Shown: one piece after another, positions 26,446 to 39,103 of the stretch
Layout: each line of letters starts with the position of its first letter
Position numbering within the stretch: position 1 is the stretch's first letter
Source of the DNA: Fulvia fulva
Taxonomy: Eukaryota; Ascomycota; Dothideomycetes; Mycosphaerellales; Mycosphaerellaceae
Reading direction: 5' to 3'
DNA: 64,000 bases
NCBI RefSeq assembly: GCF_020509005.1
Contig: NC_063014.1
Coordinates: forward strand, 868,001 to 932,000
Translations under genes and position numbers: made by a program
The notes under the pieces: model-generated
The model's input: the letters and a program-made list of their open reading frames with translations, nothing else
Database searches by the model: none
What the model was told of the DNA's origin: nothing

Positions 26446-29400
26446 ATATCGGGCATTCGACGTAGCGTATATCTACGTATAGAAATACGACATATTCGAA
26501 AGCTCTTATTAAGGCCATTATAACGATATATAAAGTAGGCTACTGCCCCTAGGACTAAGGGAGTTCTACCTTATTTATTCTAGACAGCTTAAAGCTCTCT
26601 TCACCCTGTTTCTTTAGCTCTAAACGCCGCGGAAGTGCCTAGCTACATTAGGCAACTCCTAGGCAATAGTAGCCTAGGCTACGGTACTAACGGCGCCTAC
26701 GGCCCTATAGGCGAAGCTCCCCTAAGACAACTAGTAGCAACTTATAGAGGACGTAAAAAGTATAGAAACTAACGATTAGCTCCCTTACCGGTCTCTATAG
26801 GTAATGATCACTTAGCTACGCACGGCGCTTATACTGTCGTATTACCGAGGGCAATAAGAAATAAGGACGACGTCCTAGGCGATTAGTAAGGCTACCCGGA
26901 ATTAACACCCCTATAGCTAGGAATCGGTCGCGGCATCGATACTAGGCCCCCGCCTAACGTACGATATAGTTACGATCCGCATTATAGTAAAGGAAGACTA
27001 GGCCGAAGTTACGAAGCTATCGAATAAGGAGCTCGCCTAACGAATTAACTAACTAGGGGTAGTCGTAGTGAACTAATAGTCTAACGGCACTCTATAGATC
27101 TATACTAGCTCTACTACTACTAGGAGGCACCTAGAGGCATAGCTATAGTAGGCATCTAAGGTTACGGTATTAGCGAAGGTCTTAACGAAACAATTTACGA
27201 TCCTAGTCTACGACATACCTAAGGAGTTCGATCTAACTAACTAAGGTCACCTACGCGCTCTCTAAGAGGACAACCCGGTCACTCTTAACTCTCTAATCTA
27301 GAAGGCGACTTGGCTCTATAGGAAATGGCTAGAAGGTAAGAAGGCCTCGGCGCTAATAGTATAGCTATAAGACGCGAAAGCGGCGGATCTAGCGATAGAA
27401 CAAGGCCTAGTCTAGTAATATAGCCTCAAGATAGTAGAAAAGCACTCCTTATCCTTTCGTGTCCTCTAATACTTCAAATGCTAACAGTATAGACACCAAA
27501 CCTATACGTGTATAAACAAGCAGGCCCACTCGAACTGTATAGGAGACTATATATCTAGGGACTTTATATCGACTACGAGACGGTACGCGAACTATCCGGG
27601 GCACTACCTATCGTATAGTACGGAATGCCTATAGCGGAAACTAGCGAAAAACAAGGCAATTACAAACAGAACCGTCGCCCTAAGATTCTACGGCGACCGT
27701 AAGGCTAGCCTATACCGGAACTAACTAGCGGCGGTCGGGTATAAGCGCCCTAGAGCCGAGAACGATATAAAGGATACGTAACCTAGGGCGTACGGGAGGC
27801 TACGTACTCTACTAGCTACGGCGAGGGAATCTAACTAGGCCCGGCTCCCCTTTAGTATATAGCCGATAGGCGTAGACTAGGACGTATAGGGTAGTAGGAT
27901 ATAGGACGCTATAGAGGAAATGATTGTCGATGCCGATAACTAGCCTCGATACGCTTAGTATTATCTAGTATAACGTTAACTATAGCAAGGATATAGTCTA
28001 GAACCATTTCCTATACGAGGCGGACCCGCGCGTCTACTACGTCCTTATAATCTAGGAGCTATAGATTAACCCGTACTATAAGAGACTAACGACCTATAAG
28101 TTACTAGGCTATACGATATACCTACGAGGCGACGGCAGACCCCGTACGTACTTCTATGTTAGTAAGGACATACTAGAATCTAACTAGGAGGTAGTATACT
28201 ACGTAGACGAAGAAGGCGGGGGCGATATTACCTTCCTCTACGTAGGTAGCACCTAGATATATAACCTATATATATAACCGCTAGCCTCGAGGTCTAGCCG
28301 CGACCTAGGGGTCTATAGACACCTAGATAGTGCGCTTAAGAGACAAGGGTGCTATATCGTAGTAGGAGACTTTAATATATACTACCCTTCCTAGGAAAGC
28401 CTTATATAGCCGTACCCTATAGCCGACGAAGTACTCGACTTAATAGCGAGCAACGTAATTACCCTTAATACCCCGAAGGACCTAGGCACCTAGAAGAGAG
28501 GGGGACTCTAAGGCACGATCGACCTCTCTAAGATCTTAGACAGCCACTACTATACGGTAACCTACTATAGGATCGAACATAAACTCGAGGCGTCGTTAGA
28601 CTATATACTAGTTAGGACTTCTAAAACGATATAGATATAACGTACACTAGCGAGAACCCCTAAGCTAAACTAGGGAAAGGCCTACTAGGCTAACATCTAG
28701 GCGTATCTCGATAACTCTAAGAGGCTAGTCTAGATTGCGTAGTAGTAATATAATAGTAAAGACGAGATAGACGAGGCAGTCTAGGGGTTGACAGACGAAA
28801 TAAGAAAAGCGACCTTACTTTACGTTCCGCTTACCTAACTAACGATATAGTCTAAACCGTACTAGACGCCGAAGTATACTACGGTAGTAAGAGAAGCAAG
28901 GAGAGCCCGCCGGGTATAGACGAGTAGCTATAGCGAGGAGGCCTAGAACGTATATAGGGAGGCATACTAATAGAAGAAACCTATAATATAGAGGGAGAAA
29001 GTAGTCGGCTAGAGGGCTATAGTAGAAGAAATCGCCGGTAAGCTAGAGAGGATGTAGAAGCTAGCAAAATAGGCCCGACAGGACCCTATATAGGGCCCCT
29101 CCTTGTCTATCCTAGCGCTATAATCGCCTAGTGGCCCGGTTAGCGACCCTAAGGCTAAGGCGCGTCTACTAGCTAGCAAGTTCTTCCCGCTCCTAGTCGA
29201 GGCTAATCTAAGCGATATAAACAGCTCTACTCCCCTAGCCCCTAGTATCGCGGTCTAATAGGAGGTGTCCGAGGGAGAAGTTGCCGCTATACTAAGGAAG
29301 CTACCGGCGAAGAAAGCCCCGGGGCCGGATAGGATCCTAAACGAGCTACTAAAGAAGTGTAGAGATCAACTAGCCCTAGTAGTTATAGCGGTCTTTAACG

Positions 29401-31421
29401 CCTACCTATAGACCGGATACTACCCGATAGCTTTTAAACAATCGACGATAGTAGTCCTACGTAAGCCGCAAAAGGAAGACTATACGTAGGTGAAGTCGTA
29501 CCGCCCAATTACGCTCCTTAACACTCTTAGGAAGGCGCTTAAGAAGCTAGTTATAACGAGACTCTCCGAGGCGGTAGAGGAATACTCCCTACTCCCGGAT
29601 ACCTAGATAGGTACGCGCCTATAGCGATCGACGCTATCCGCGATAGAACTTATCACCTCTTAGGTAAAGGCTATCTAGTATAAGAATAGGGACAAGGTAG
29701 CTTCCTTACTTAGCCTAGACATATCGGGAGCCTTCGACTACGTGTTATACCCGCGGCTACTCTATATCCTAAGGTCGAAAGGACTCCCTAAGTAGCTTAT
29801 TAACTTCGTACGGTCCTACCTCTAAAACCGTAGTACGTCGATCCTAGTCGGCTAGTATAGAAGCCTATTTTAAGTAGTCTATACTAGAATCCCGTAAGGC
29901 TTAACGCTAGTACCTATTCTATTCCTCTTCTTTATAGCGACGCTACTCCTAGCCCTAGAATCCCAGAACACCGCTACGAGCGGCTTCGTAGACGACATAA
30001 ACATCCTAGCGTAGTCTTCCTCGACTAAGGAGAACTATAGGCTACTAGAAGAGAAGCACAAGATCTACGAGGACTAGGCTAGGAGGTACGGGGCTCGGTT
30101 TGCCCTAGAAAAGTACAATCTGATATACTTTACGCGCCGGCTACGGTTCTATAATATATAAACTTCTATCTAGATATAGGGGTATACGACTAACCCGGCA
30201 AATTAGCTTAGGATCCTCAGACTATAGGTAGACCCGGCGCTACGGTAGAGGAAGTACGTATAGGCAATATTACGGAAAGCTAAACAGAATATAGTATTAT
30301 ACTAGAGGCTTACTACGTCTATATAGGGGGCGGACTTCCGGTAGTCACGACTTCTATATACGGCTATTATACGGCTAGTCCTTACCTAGAGTAGCTAAGT
30401 GTAGTCCTTAGGCGAGAGGGCCTACCTATCGAAGGGACTCCTCGCGCCGCTAGCGAAGATCTAAAACTAATGCCTAAGGAAGGTCACCGGGGTATATAAG
30501 TCGATACTAACGAGGATGCTTAAGTACGAGACCGCTTTACCGCCGATCGACCTATATATCTAGGGACTACGGACCTCCTACTTAGGCAAGTCGGCATAGT
30601 ACCTAGTATAGAAGGTCATCGCTAGTATAGTCGTAAGGGCCCGCGAATTAGTACTAGCGTATAGGGGCATTCGACCCGGAAACGAGCCGAACTATAGGGC
30701 AAGGGACGAATAGCTAGTAACATAATAGGAAGGTAAGAAATCGTTTATAGAGCAACTATAGAAAGAGAGGTGGAACAACTAGGTTATAGGGCATAGTGGA
30801 CGCCCTTAGCTAGCGGGACAACCTAAGGAATAGTTAGCTACAAAATCCGCGGTCAAGCACCCCCCGAAGCTCATCTACTACCGCCTTACGAGGGTATAGA
30901 GTAGTATAGCAACCTAACTACGAAGCGAACACATCGGCCTCTAGGGGTACCTATTATAGAGGAAGGTTCTAGGATACACGAATACTAGCTACCCCTACGG
31001 CTATCGCTCCTAGAACGTACGGTACGTACTCCTCGTCTGTCCGAGGTAGTCGCTAGGAAGGGGGGAGTAGATAGTAAAGGCGAGGAACCGGACGATTAGG
31101 GCACTTCTTAATAACGATAAGGACCTACGGCGTATTACGAACTAGATACTAGAGAAGGGCTAGCTAGAACAGTACCGCCTAGTAGGAGTAGTATAGGAAG
31201 AGAGGATACGACGTAGCGCGACGAGACCGGCTAGGAGCGGGGGCTAACGGGGTAGTGATATAGACTACGTACGTTTAGAGGGAAAGCTAATCTAGATAAG
31301 GAGTAGTCGGGGGCGGGAAGGGTTTTCACCTATTCGGGTTTCCCTTTGTATATAACAATAGATATATACCTATATAGGCCGGATAGGGTCCTAAAATAGG
31401 GGAATAACAAATCTATCTATC
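26446..31421 (+). mobile_element. LINE-B, near-complete but heavily RIPed non-LTR retrotransposon
   Basis: A 4,976-bp insertion in Gypsy-1, flanked by the 15-bp duplication TATTAAAGGCTACTA (26431-26445 and 31422-31436), ending in an (ATCT)n tail. ORF1 has a nucleocapsid-like knuckle region at about 27,470-27,550. ORF2 has an APE-type endonuclease at about 27,950-28,650 (IIQEPWINP, VVGDFN, GTIDLS) and reverse transcriptase at about 29,270-30,350 (LDISGAFDYV, FVDDINILA). It ends with a Cys-rich region near 30,985-31,050. Codons that were CAG, TGG or CAN have become stops or Tyr codons throughout. The same family appears un-RIPed at 54,701-56,409, where every compared difference is CA/TA or TG/TA. 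It resembles the Tad/I groups of fungal LINEs; exact clade not determined. Confidence 0.92.
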
Positions 31422-32169
31422 TATTAAAGGCTACTATAATATCTAGTTTCGTAAAGTACTTCTTTCCGTATATACGGTTAAGCGTTTCCTATATTAATAG
31501 AATAGGATAGCGATTCTTAATAGTAATAGCGTTTAGCCTACGGTAGTTAATATATACTCGTAGCCCTCCTCTAGGCTTTCTTACTACTAATACCGGTGCC
31601 GGTAAGTAGCTTATTTTCTAACCGGCCTTACGTACCTTACCTTCTAAAGTCTATTCGAGTAACTATTTCTTAACGGCTTCATTCTCTATCTCGGCTAGTC
31701 TATATAGCTTTCGATATAGCGGTTCTTTAGGTCTACCGGGTTTGATATAAATCTCGTAGTCGATACCTAGTCGGTAAGGTAGGAGTCTCTCGTAGTCCTT
31801 TACTAAGAAAGTATCTATAATGTCGTAGTATATAGGCGGGAGCTTCTCTTTAGGATTATAGTTATACTGCTTGTTTAAGAACTGATTTAGGTCATTAGCT
31901 ACTATCGCGCTTAGTTTAAGGCTATTATCGTTATTATTGTTATCCTCGCGCCCCGTAGGTATAATATAGAAACACTCGGCCCTAGGCCGGTACGCGTATA
32001 TCTCCTATACGCGCTACGAGACTTCCTAGTAATTTACATCTTTATCTACCTCTAGAGCGGACATATCTAGCTCCGCCCCTCCGGCTATAAATCCTACTAA
32101 TTCGCTAGTAAAGGGCTTTAGTCTATATTTCGTTCTACCGATATAGTTTAGAGATTATACTATTATCGA

Positions 32170-32188
32170 TGTCTTATTATATAGATAG
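32170..32188. repeat. Target-site duplication of chimeric element a, left
   Basis: TGTCTTATTATATAGATAG, identical to 35066-35084. Confidence 0.9.
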
Positions 32189-32378
32189 ATAGATGATTCA
32201 TTTACCCGTTGTGGTGCCCTCCGGCCCATGCGGGTTTATGTCTATATATGTTACTGCATAAGGTAGGAAACCTATTCCTAGGTAAAAACCTCCTCTCCTT
32301 CTCTAATAGCTTCCTTGCCATGAGTTCTCAGTTTTCCTTCCATTGGGGTGCACTAGTGTCATGGTGGTTAGCCTCTGA

Positions 32379-33987
32379 CTACCTTGTCTGCAACCCTGGA
32401 GTTGTCCCCCTCTTCCTGCTCTCCTCCTCCTTCTTTCTCTCCTCAATCCATCTCTCTGTTTCCCTAGTAAGAGAGAACTGCTCCAAAAATCCTTGGTGGA
32501 TGATCCACCTTGTAATTCTCTGGAGGTCTCCCTTATTGCTAATCATGGCTTGGAAGTTTCTGTTCCTTGCCCTTGCCCTCCATTCACCTCTCCCTGTACT
32601 CCATTCTTTGCAAACCAGAAGTCTATGTTCGACATTCTGGGACAGGTAGCCGCATGGGCAACTCTTGTCTTCGATACCTGGGACTTTTCTCTGATGCAGG
32701 TATGCCCTGACTCCGATGTGTTCAGAGCGGATTTGTATTGCTATGCTTGCTTCTGACCTGGTTAGGTCTGAGTACAGTAGGTAGTTGTGGCTACCAAACT
32801 GTTGGAGTGCCTTTGGGGTTCCTGGCCTCTGTGGGGTTCTTGTCCATTCAGTCTTCCAGAGGAGTCCTGCCATCCTTTCAGCTAGAGACTGTTGCCTCTT
32901 CCCTTGGCTGGCTGCTGATCCTCTCCCTTGAGCCCTTCTGTCCTGTTCCTGCTGGGCTAGGTGCAGCTGTTCTGTTAGCTCTTTGAACTTCTGCAGGTCC
33001 TGCTGCTTCTGTGGGGCTGGATTGGGTCTTGCTTGTCTGTGCCTTCTTGTGCACTGGCTCCTGATTTTGTTGACTGCCTTCTGGATTACTAGCTGGGCTG
33101 GGTATGCAGACGTCTTTCCTGCATACTGGTATCTCAACCCTTGAAGGTAGAGCTTGGCTGGTGGGGAGCCAGACTCCATTTCGACCACCCTTGTTGGAGT
33201 TGACTTGTATGCTCCAAGCACCTTTTTCAGACAGGAGGCTTGGGCTCTGCTGATGGGATCTGCAATTCTCTTTGGGATCTTGTCTTGGGCTGACCAGATC
33301 TGGGCTCCATATAGCATGGCTGGCTTCACAATGGCCTTGTACATAACCTTTGCTTTCGCAAATGTGGCTCCCCATGTGGAGGCTGTAAGCCTGTCAATTG
33401 ATTGCCTGTTGTTGTCTGCTCTTGCCTGTGCTTTCTTGACCTGTGGTCCCCAGCTAAGCTTTGGATCCATCCATATTCCTAGCACCCTTAATTCACTAGA
33501 GGGTTCTGTTGTGTGTCCCTGAATAGTGATTGGGGCTTGCATATTGTGTCTGTTTCTGGCTCTACTGAAGTGGATGAGTTGATACTTCTCTGGGGCAAAT
33601 CTGGCTCCATGTTTCCTGGCCCATTCCTCACATTCCTTGTGTTTCTTCTGCAAGATTCTGCAGTTCTCTTCTGTGCTGTCTGACCAGGCTAGGATGTTTG
33701 TGTCATCCACAAACCCTGAGGCTGATGTGTTTCTGGAGTTTAGCTTTGCTGGCAGGTCTGCCATAAAGAGGAGAAACAGGATTGGAGACATTGTTGATCC
33801 CTGTGGGATTCCTGTCTCTGTAGGCATGCTGTCAGATTTGTATCTGCCCAGTCTTAGTCTTGTGGTTCTGCCTTTGAGGAACGACTGGATGAACTGGACT
33901 GTCCAGTTAGGGATAGCCTTCTGTTTTAGGATGTGGATCAGCCTCTGGTGTGAGACATTGTCAAAGGCTCCTGATATGTCCAGTGAC
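32379..33987 (-). CDS. LINE-A reverse transcriptase, 5'-truncated, open frame
   Basis: About 535 residues from the fusion point to the stop at 32379. Visible motifs are DISGAFD, TGIPQGSTMSPILFLLF, SGFVDDTNILAW (RT catalytic Asp pair), FAPEKYQLIHF, LRVLGIWMDPKLSW, the thumb region and a C-terminal zinc-like CPCGYLSQNVEHRLLVC. The upstream portion (endonuclease and the first RT blocks) is missing. The frame continues about 16 codons into the unrelated 1,079-bp segment before a stop and has no ATG at the fusion, only a TTG. A functional enzyme is unlikely, so movement in trans is inferred. Confidence 0.88.
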
Positions 33988-35065
33988 AAGGAAGGAATCG
34001 TATTTAGCAAGCTAGCTACGAGATAAGGTGACAAGTCTTAACCGCGCTTTCCCACTCATCTAGCACCACCGTGTAGCCTCGTTTCGAGAGGTTAGCCCGG
34101 AGCAAAAGCTTCCCTCTACGCCCTCCCTCCCTGTTTGCTCCTTAAGCCAATATCCACCTCCATAGGCCTAAGCCCTTTAGTGCTCTCTATTGACCGACAT
34201 GCGCATCCGTCCTCTCGGGCTGTACAGACAGTGTCAGCCGTCGCTGCCAGTGTACACCACGCCCCAGGTTTTGACGCCCTTCGCGTTACCGCAGCCTATC
34301 TCTAGAAAGCGGCCGTCCATGCCTCGCAGGTTTGCTCGGGGCACACACCACGCCGGGCAGCGTACTCCTTGCGTTTCCACCTACTAACCAATATGAAGTT
34401 CCTTATCACCCTGCCCTCGATCCTCCCCGATCACAGAACTAATCCACTTGCATTGTACGTCTTTTCCCCGTCCTAACAGCCGTCTTTTCCTTGCTCAGGC
34501 TATCGTCTTTTCCTCGTCGCAATCTACCATGTCAGACTAGGTGCGTTGTGTAGCGGGACAGGCAGTGCCTCAGGCAAAACCCTCGTTCCCATACCGGGTG
34601 TTCAACAGGCCCTTACAGGCTTCGTCGCGTGTCCACCTACCCACCGCATTGCCCGCTGGCAAACACCAGATTGTTTCGTAGTCCGCTCGACGCCGTTGCA
34701 TAGTCCGCTCAGTTGTTGTTCTGTAGTCCGCTCGTCCAATGTTCGTCGCTCAGCCCGCTCGGTTTGCGGTCTCCGGAGGTGAAAATTCTGCACTCATACC
34801 AGAGGTGTCCTGTCGAGCGTATAGGCCACGGTTCCGCGCCCTTCTTACACGTAGAAAGAAGAGGGACTCGCTCCCGACACGAGTACACGCTCGTCGGATG
34901 GTTTTCATACCCGTTTTGCTGGTAGTCCTCTGTTCGCCGCGGCTTCGCCTACGTTGCGCGCCCGTCGCGCCCACGACGCTCCAGCGTGAGAATACTTGGC
35001 TCTCTCGTAGCTAGACGAGAGGTTCGTAGCCGACACCACGTACAGGTGATTCTCGTCGTCGACCT
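33987..35065 (-). repeat. 1,079-bp non-LINE 5' module, copy a
   Basis: Equal in length to 53626-54704 in inverse orientation; in every stretch compared the two are identical. GC-rich, not RIPed, and without an ORF above about 95 codons. I recognise no protein or RNA family. It holds two sets of threefold motifs with 22-23 bp spacing (described at the other copy). Confidence 0.92.
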
Positions 35066-35084
35066 TGTCTTATTATATAGATAG
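35066..35084. repeat. Target-site duplication of chimeric element a, right
   Basis: TGTCTTATTATATAGATAG, identical to 32170-32188. Confidence 0.9.
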
Positions 35085-37820
35085 TAATCGAAGTAGTAGT
35101 TAGATCTAAACGCTACCTCGCTAGTTTCCTAGAAGATGTTCGGGTTATACGCGGAGAGCTACGGTAGTCTAAAGACGATATCGTATTCGAGGTCGGTAAC
35201 GTAGTATAGTATTTGCTCGTAATAACCGCTAATAACTACGTCTATAAGGGCTATATATATGATCTAACGCGCTATAGCCGATCTATCTCCTAGTGTCAAT
35301 CGTCTGTTCTTTATTAAAGAGATTAAGGGGGTTGTATATTTACGTATAAATTTCTAATTAAGAAAGAGAGAGGTAGAGGTAGAATCTATAAGGCCGCGAG
35401 CCTTTTTATATTATATCGTTACGGTTAATACTATATAAGGGTATATAGCTAGTTATTGTTTATCTAGTATATATACCGATATCTTAAGCTCCTTACTATA
35501 GTCCGTCTCTTATATTCTATATCTCTTAATCTTATACTCTTTCTGTCTTAGAAAGTTCGGTTACTAACCGCTATCTACTACGCTTAGGTAGCGGTCGTGC
35601 CATTTCCCTATTACTATAGGTCGGTAGTAAGGGAGCTAAGGTTCGGGTTAGCGTTCGCGTTGTTTCGTAGACGTAGAGGGCGGTAGTCGCCGTCGTAACT
35701 ATATATCGGGCATTCGGGGTTCGTTAATACGTACGAGCCTATACGGTAGCGGTAGTACTTACCCTACTTCTTAAGGTCCTTACGCTACTTACGGTTTAAT
35801 AAAGGCAGGTTCTATAAGTAAACCGGTAGGTCCTCCTTCTTCTTCGTACCTACGTATTATAGTAGTCGCTAGATAATTATAGCGGTCGTACTAGTAGCTA
35901 CGGCGCCTACGGCATTACTACCGCCCTATACGCCGTTATTGTTCGAATTAAAGTTACTACGTAGGCGCTCCTTCTATAGATATAGTCGGTCGGTCTCGTA
36001 GAAGCTCTTATCTAATACCGTACATTCCTTAATAATATCCTATATATTATATAAGCGTCTATCTACTTCCCTATCGCTAAAAGTCTTAATAAAGTACTTA
36101 CGGTTTAGGCGGTTACGAAACAGTATTAGCTTAGTCCCGTCGGTCTACTCTATCTAAGTACGTAGCTTCGAGTAGCGAGCGTAGAAGGTAATAAAGGTCT
36201 CGCTCTACTCCTACTTATAGGTAGCGATATTAACTATAGCCTTAGTTCCTTCGTTACGAGTACCGTACTAGCGCGTTATCTAATCTAGTAGTTCTTTACT
36301 AGTCTTAAACTCGTTCAATAATTATTGTCTAGGCACGGGAATCCTCGGCTTAATACTTCTCGAAGGGTCACCCTATATCTATCTATATATAAAACGTAGG
36401 CCGTCTTACTCGGAGCGGAAAGTAGTTATAGTTAGCTTAAGAAGCACGCTACTATACTAAGTGTCGAAGTTAGGGTCGTTATCGTTCTTAAAGTACTTCG
36501 GGTTAGGTACGCCCTTACTAACCTCGATACCGCGTATTAGAGTACGGTTAATAGTAAATAGGCGTTCTAAAAGTTCGGTTAGGGGAGTCTATATACGGGT
36601 ATTACGCGCTCGAGAGTCGCGACCGTTATTATTATTATTAGGTCGTAGACGGTTTCTGTTACGTCCTCGATTGTTATTACTATTACCGTTATTATTATTA
36701 TTACTACTACCTCCGCCGCCGCCGCCTCTACTAGTAGCTTCACGATACTTACGTATTAGCTACTCGAGTAAAGTCTCGCGTAGAGGTAAGTAGGAGGGTC
36801 GGCGACTAGAGCGACCCCTACCTCTATTCTATATAGTGTCTTTAGTAGCTTAGAGTCGAGTCTTTAGATCGTTAACCTCCTTCTATAGAGCCTAGTTCTT
36901 AGCTTCGGCATCCTATACCTTCTTCTTCTCCTTTTCGTAAATCTCGCTAAATTACTTATATAGGTTATTAGCCTCCCTATACTTCTTCTCTGCCTCTTAT
37001 AACTTTACTAGGTTATAATCCTTCTTACTCTTTAGGTCTACGGCTATCTTCTATATTATAGCCTCCTCGCTTCGTAGCATCTTATAGGTACGGTCGTACT
37101 CGGTATATAGCGTAGTATACTAGGTGTTCTAGAGGTTATTAGCTCGCTCTATTATATCGAGTTGTCTGCCTTTAGTGATTACTATATTTACTACCTATAG
37201 CACGAAGTCGTAGGTAGTCTTCGGGTACTAGGATACGAGAATCGTAAGTTTGTCTAGTATAGTATTCTAGTATTTAGATACGAGAATATGCTCTACCTCG
37301 TCGAGTAATAGGTATACCTCGTCTAGGTCCTCTTCGAGCTTAAATTCGAACAGTTCTATAAAGTCAATCTTACTACCTTCTTCTCGCTCGAAGGCTTTCT
37401 AGTAAGCTTTATTAATTTCCTATTATAGCGCGATACCGGTATCTACTATCACCCGCCGGTTATCGTCCTATATCTAACTCTAAGGAAAAGAGGAGAGGTC
37501 GGGGAAAAGAGATATACGCTACTTACCTTTGCTCTTAGGCTTTAGTAGCGGTAGTATACCGCCGTTCGTCTATAGAGTTATATTATCTAGGTTCGGGGGA
37601 GGCGTAACGATGCCTATTTCCTGACTATCTACGAGCGCGCGACTACCTACTAATAATATCGCCGCGTTACGTTCTCTAGGTATTTACGCGCTATACGCCT
37701 TACCGTGTTCTATGTTCTAATACGACTCTACGCGTCCTTCGAGTTCTATAGTTCTGTCTATTCCTATTATTACGCGTCCCTTACCTAGATCCGCGATCTA
37801 GGTAGGGTAGTAGAACAAAC

Positions 37821-38004
37821 TATAAGGGCGCGCGTACCGTAGGGTCCGAATAAGAGAGTTATTATTCTACGAAGCTACGAAAGAGGAGCGCGAGGCGCGG
37901 CGAAGTTATAAAGTAAAGCTAAGCCGCGCTAACCCGATACGGAAGGTCCGCGGCTCACCCGGGCTAACGTAGCTATAGTAAGGAGTCGCGGGCTACCCGT
38001 AATA
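37821..38004 (-). repeat. Gypsy-1 5' LTR
   Basis: 184 bp, the same length as the left LTR and nearly identical. The differences are a mix of RIP-type changes and a few other substitutions. Confidence 0.9.
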
Positions 38005-38698
38005 CTAAGTACGTAAACTAGACGCGTATACCTATACTACGGTACGCCGAAGGCGACGAAGTATAGGTAAGTACTAAGAACTAGACGATAGAGAGACCTT
38101 CTCGTAAGATAGACGTAAAGTAGTCTAGACCGTACGTAATTACGGAGGTACTACCGGGTAATACTTATAAAGTAGAGCTCCTACCTACTTTAAATATCGA
38201 CAATCGCTTCTACTTATACCTTCTTATACTAGTTTATCCGCCGGTTATAGGACAGATATAACCCGTACTACTACCGATCCGAGTTATTAATAACAAATAA
38301 TACGAAGCCGATCCCGCCGAACCTAATTAATAGGAAGTTAAGCAAATTCTAGACTATAAGAAGAGATAGCCGCGAGGACTAATACCGGTAGGAGGCAAGT
38401 AGCTATATTAGGAATACTTAGTGAAATATATTAGATATAATAAGCTATCCTATAAAGCTACGGACTAGGTTATCGAGACTACCGCCGCCTCTATAGCCGA
38501 CTTTTACTATAACTATCCGAGAGCGACTAAGCTACCTAGTTTTTAACTACCTATAGACTAGATACTGAATAAGAATGCTATAGGTATACGTATAGCGCGC
38601 TAACTAGTATAAGTAGCGATAGCTCTAATACCGGTAGAACGAGGCCTCCGAGCTTATAAGAAAGAGAGCGATATATATAGTCTTATAGATAATAATGT
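38005..38698 (+). mobile_element. Gypsy-2 (chromovirus) integrase C-terminus and chromodomain, RIPed
   Basis: Plus-strand codons, ignoring RIP stops, read RPYVITEVLPGNTYKVELLP (GPY/F module, about 38,130-38,190), then after a spacer EVKQILDYKKR, EYLVKYIRYNKLSYKATD and ADFYYNYPRATKLP (about 38,335-38,530). That is a chromodomain with its YLVKW..Y core and the ADF..RYPRA.KP tail seen in fungal chromoviruses. This differs from Gypsy-1, which lies on the other strand. The element continues after Copia-1, at 56718, with its polypurine tract and LTR. Its 5' part is not recognised in the window. Confidence 0.82.
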
Positions 38699-39103
38699 TA
38701 AATAGGTATAGTATATATATACACGGAAGTTAGGACACGTAATAGGGAAGGAGGAAGGACTAATATAGTATACGAAGGTATATAGTATAATAGTATTTAG
38801 TACTAAAGGTGTCTCTACTATCGGTATAGAGACTACGTCTCTTATACCTATATAGAGGGATATTGCTCTAGTCCTAGTTCTGTTTTACTACGCCTTATCG
38901 GTTTTACCTATATCTTATCCTACGACGGTAGTTCCTCCGACAGTCTTGTATTAACTATCTAAGCAACTTTAGGTCCTCTAAGTCGCTCCTACTATTCGTA
39001 CGGTATCTCGGTAGTATTACCGTACTATTGTCTCGACTAGCTTAGTATATACTAAGTTAATCTTAGTACCGTACGACATACCTACTAACCTATATTCGTA
39101 ATA
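38699..39103 (-). repeat. Copia-1 3' LTR (uninterrupted copy)
   Basis: About 405 bp, from TAAATAGGTATAG to TTCGTAATA on the plus strand. At 38,806-38,824 it contains the uninterrupted sequence TTTAGTACTAAAGGTGTC, the empty version of the site filled by the second chimeric element. Confidence 0.88.

Larger units (their letters stand above)
32189..35065 (-). mobile_element. Chimeric retroelement a: 1,079-bp unknown segment fused to LINE-A 3' half
   Basis: A 2,877-bp minus-strand insertion flanked by the 19-bp duplication TGTCTTATTATATAGATAG (32170-32188 and 35066-35084). In element orientation it begins AGGTCGACGACGAG, runs through 1,079 bp with no LINE similarity (35065-33987), then switches to LINE reverse transcriptase at DISGAFDNVSH and ends with an ATCT-type tail. 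It is not RIPed: CA and TG are common and the LINE frame is open for over 500 codons, although the flanking Gypsy-1 is saturated with RIP changes. It must therefore have arrived after RIP of its host element. It is the partner of the chimeric element at 53,630-56,409. Confidence 0.9.
23137..38004 (-). mobile_element. Gypsy-1 LTR retrotransposon, RIPed, carrying two insertions
   Basis: Two 184-bp LTRs bound a Ty3/Gypsy element read on the minus strand. Going from right to left: gag with a CCHC knuckle near 35,700-35,800 (C-x2-C-x4-H), protease/RT start at 31,437-32,169 ([24 protein letters not shown]), RT and RNase H at about 25,300-26,445, integrase with a GPY/F-type module near 23,950-24,300 (VYLSTKNIRTTRLSKKLDRR), a polypurine tract and the 3' LTR. 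LINE-B sits in the RT and a chimeric LINE in the protease/gag side. Removing LINE-B restores the RT frame exactly (LDIIVAFNKLRIAEGHE). Stops are frequent, mostly TAG/TAA from CpA to TpA change, so it is dead. I could not match a 5-bp target duplication (TAGAG against CTAAG). Confidence 0.9.

Noticed and set aside
34190..35014. Small open frames in the 1,079-bp module (63-91 codons), also seen at 53,677-54,501
   Set aside because: Overlapping frames on both strands, none with a recognisable domain. Identical only because the two module copies are identical, so no evidence of selection for coding.
36461..36793. 110-codon frame in Gypsy-1
   Set aside because: Arg/Leu/Pro-rich translation of the strand opposite to gag; an artefact of RIP-altered composition.
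23132..38009. A 5-bp target duplication for Gypsy-1
   Set aside because: TAGAG before the left LTR and CTAAG after the right LTR do not match, so no duplication is claimed.
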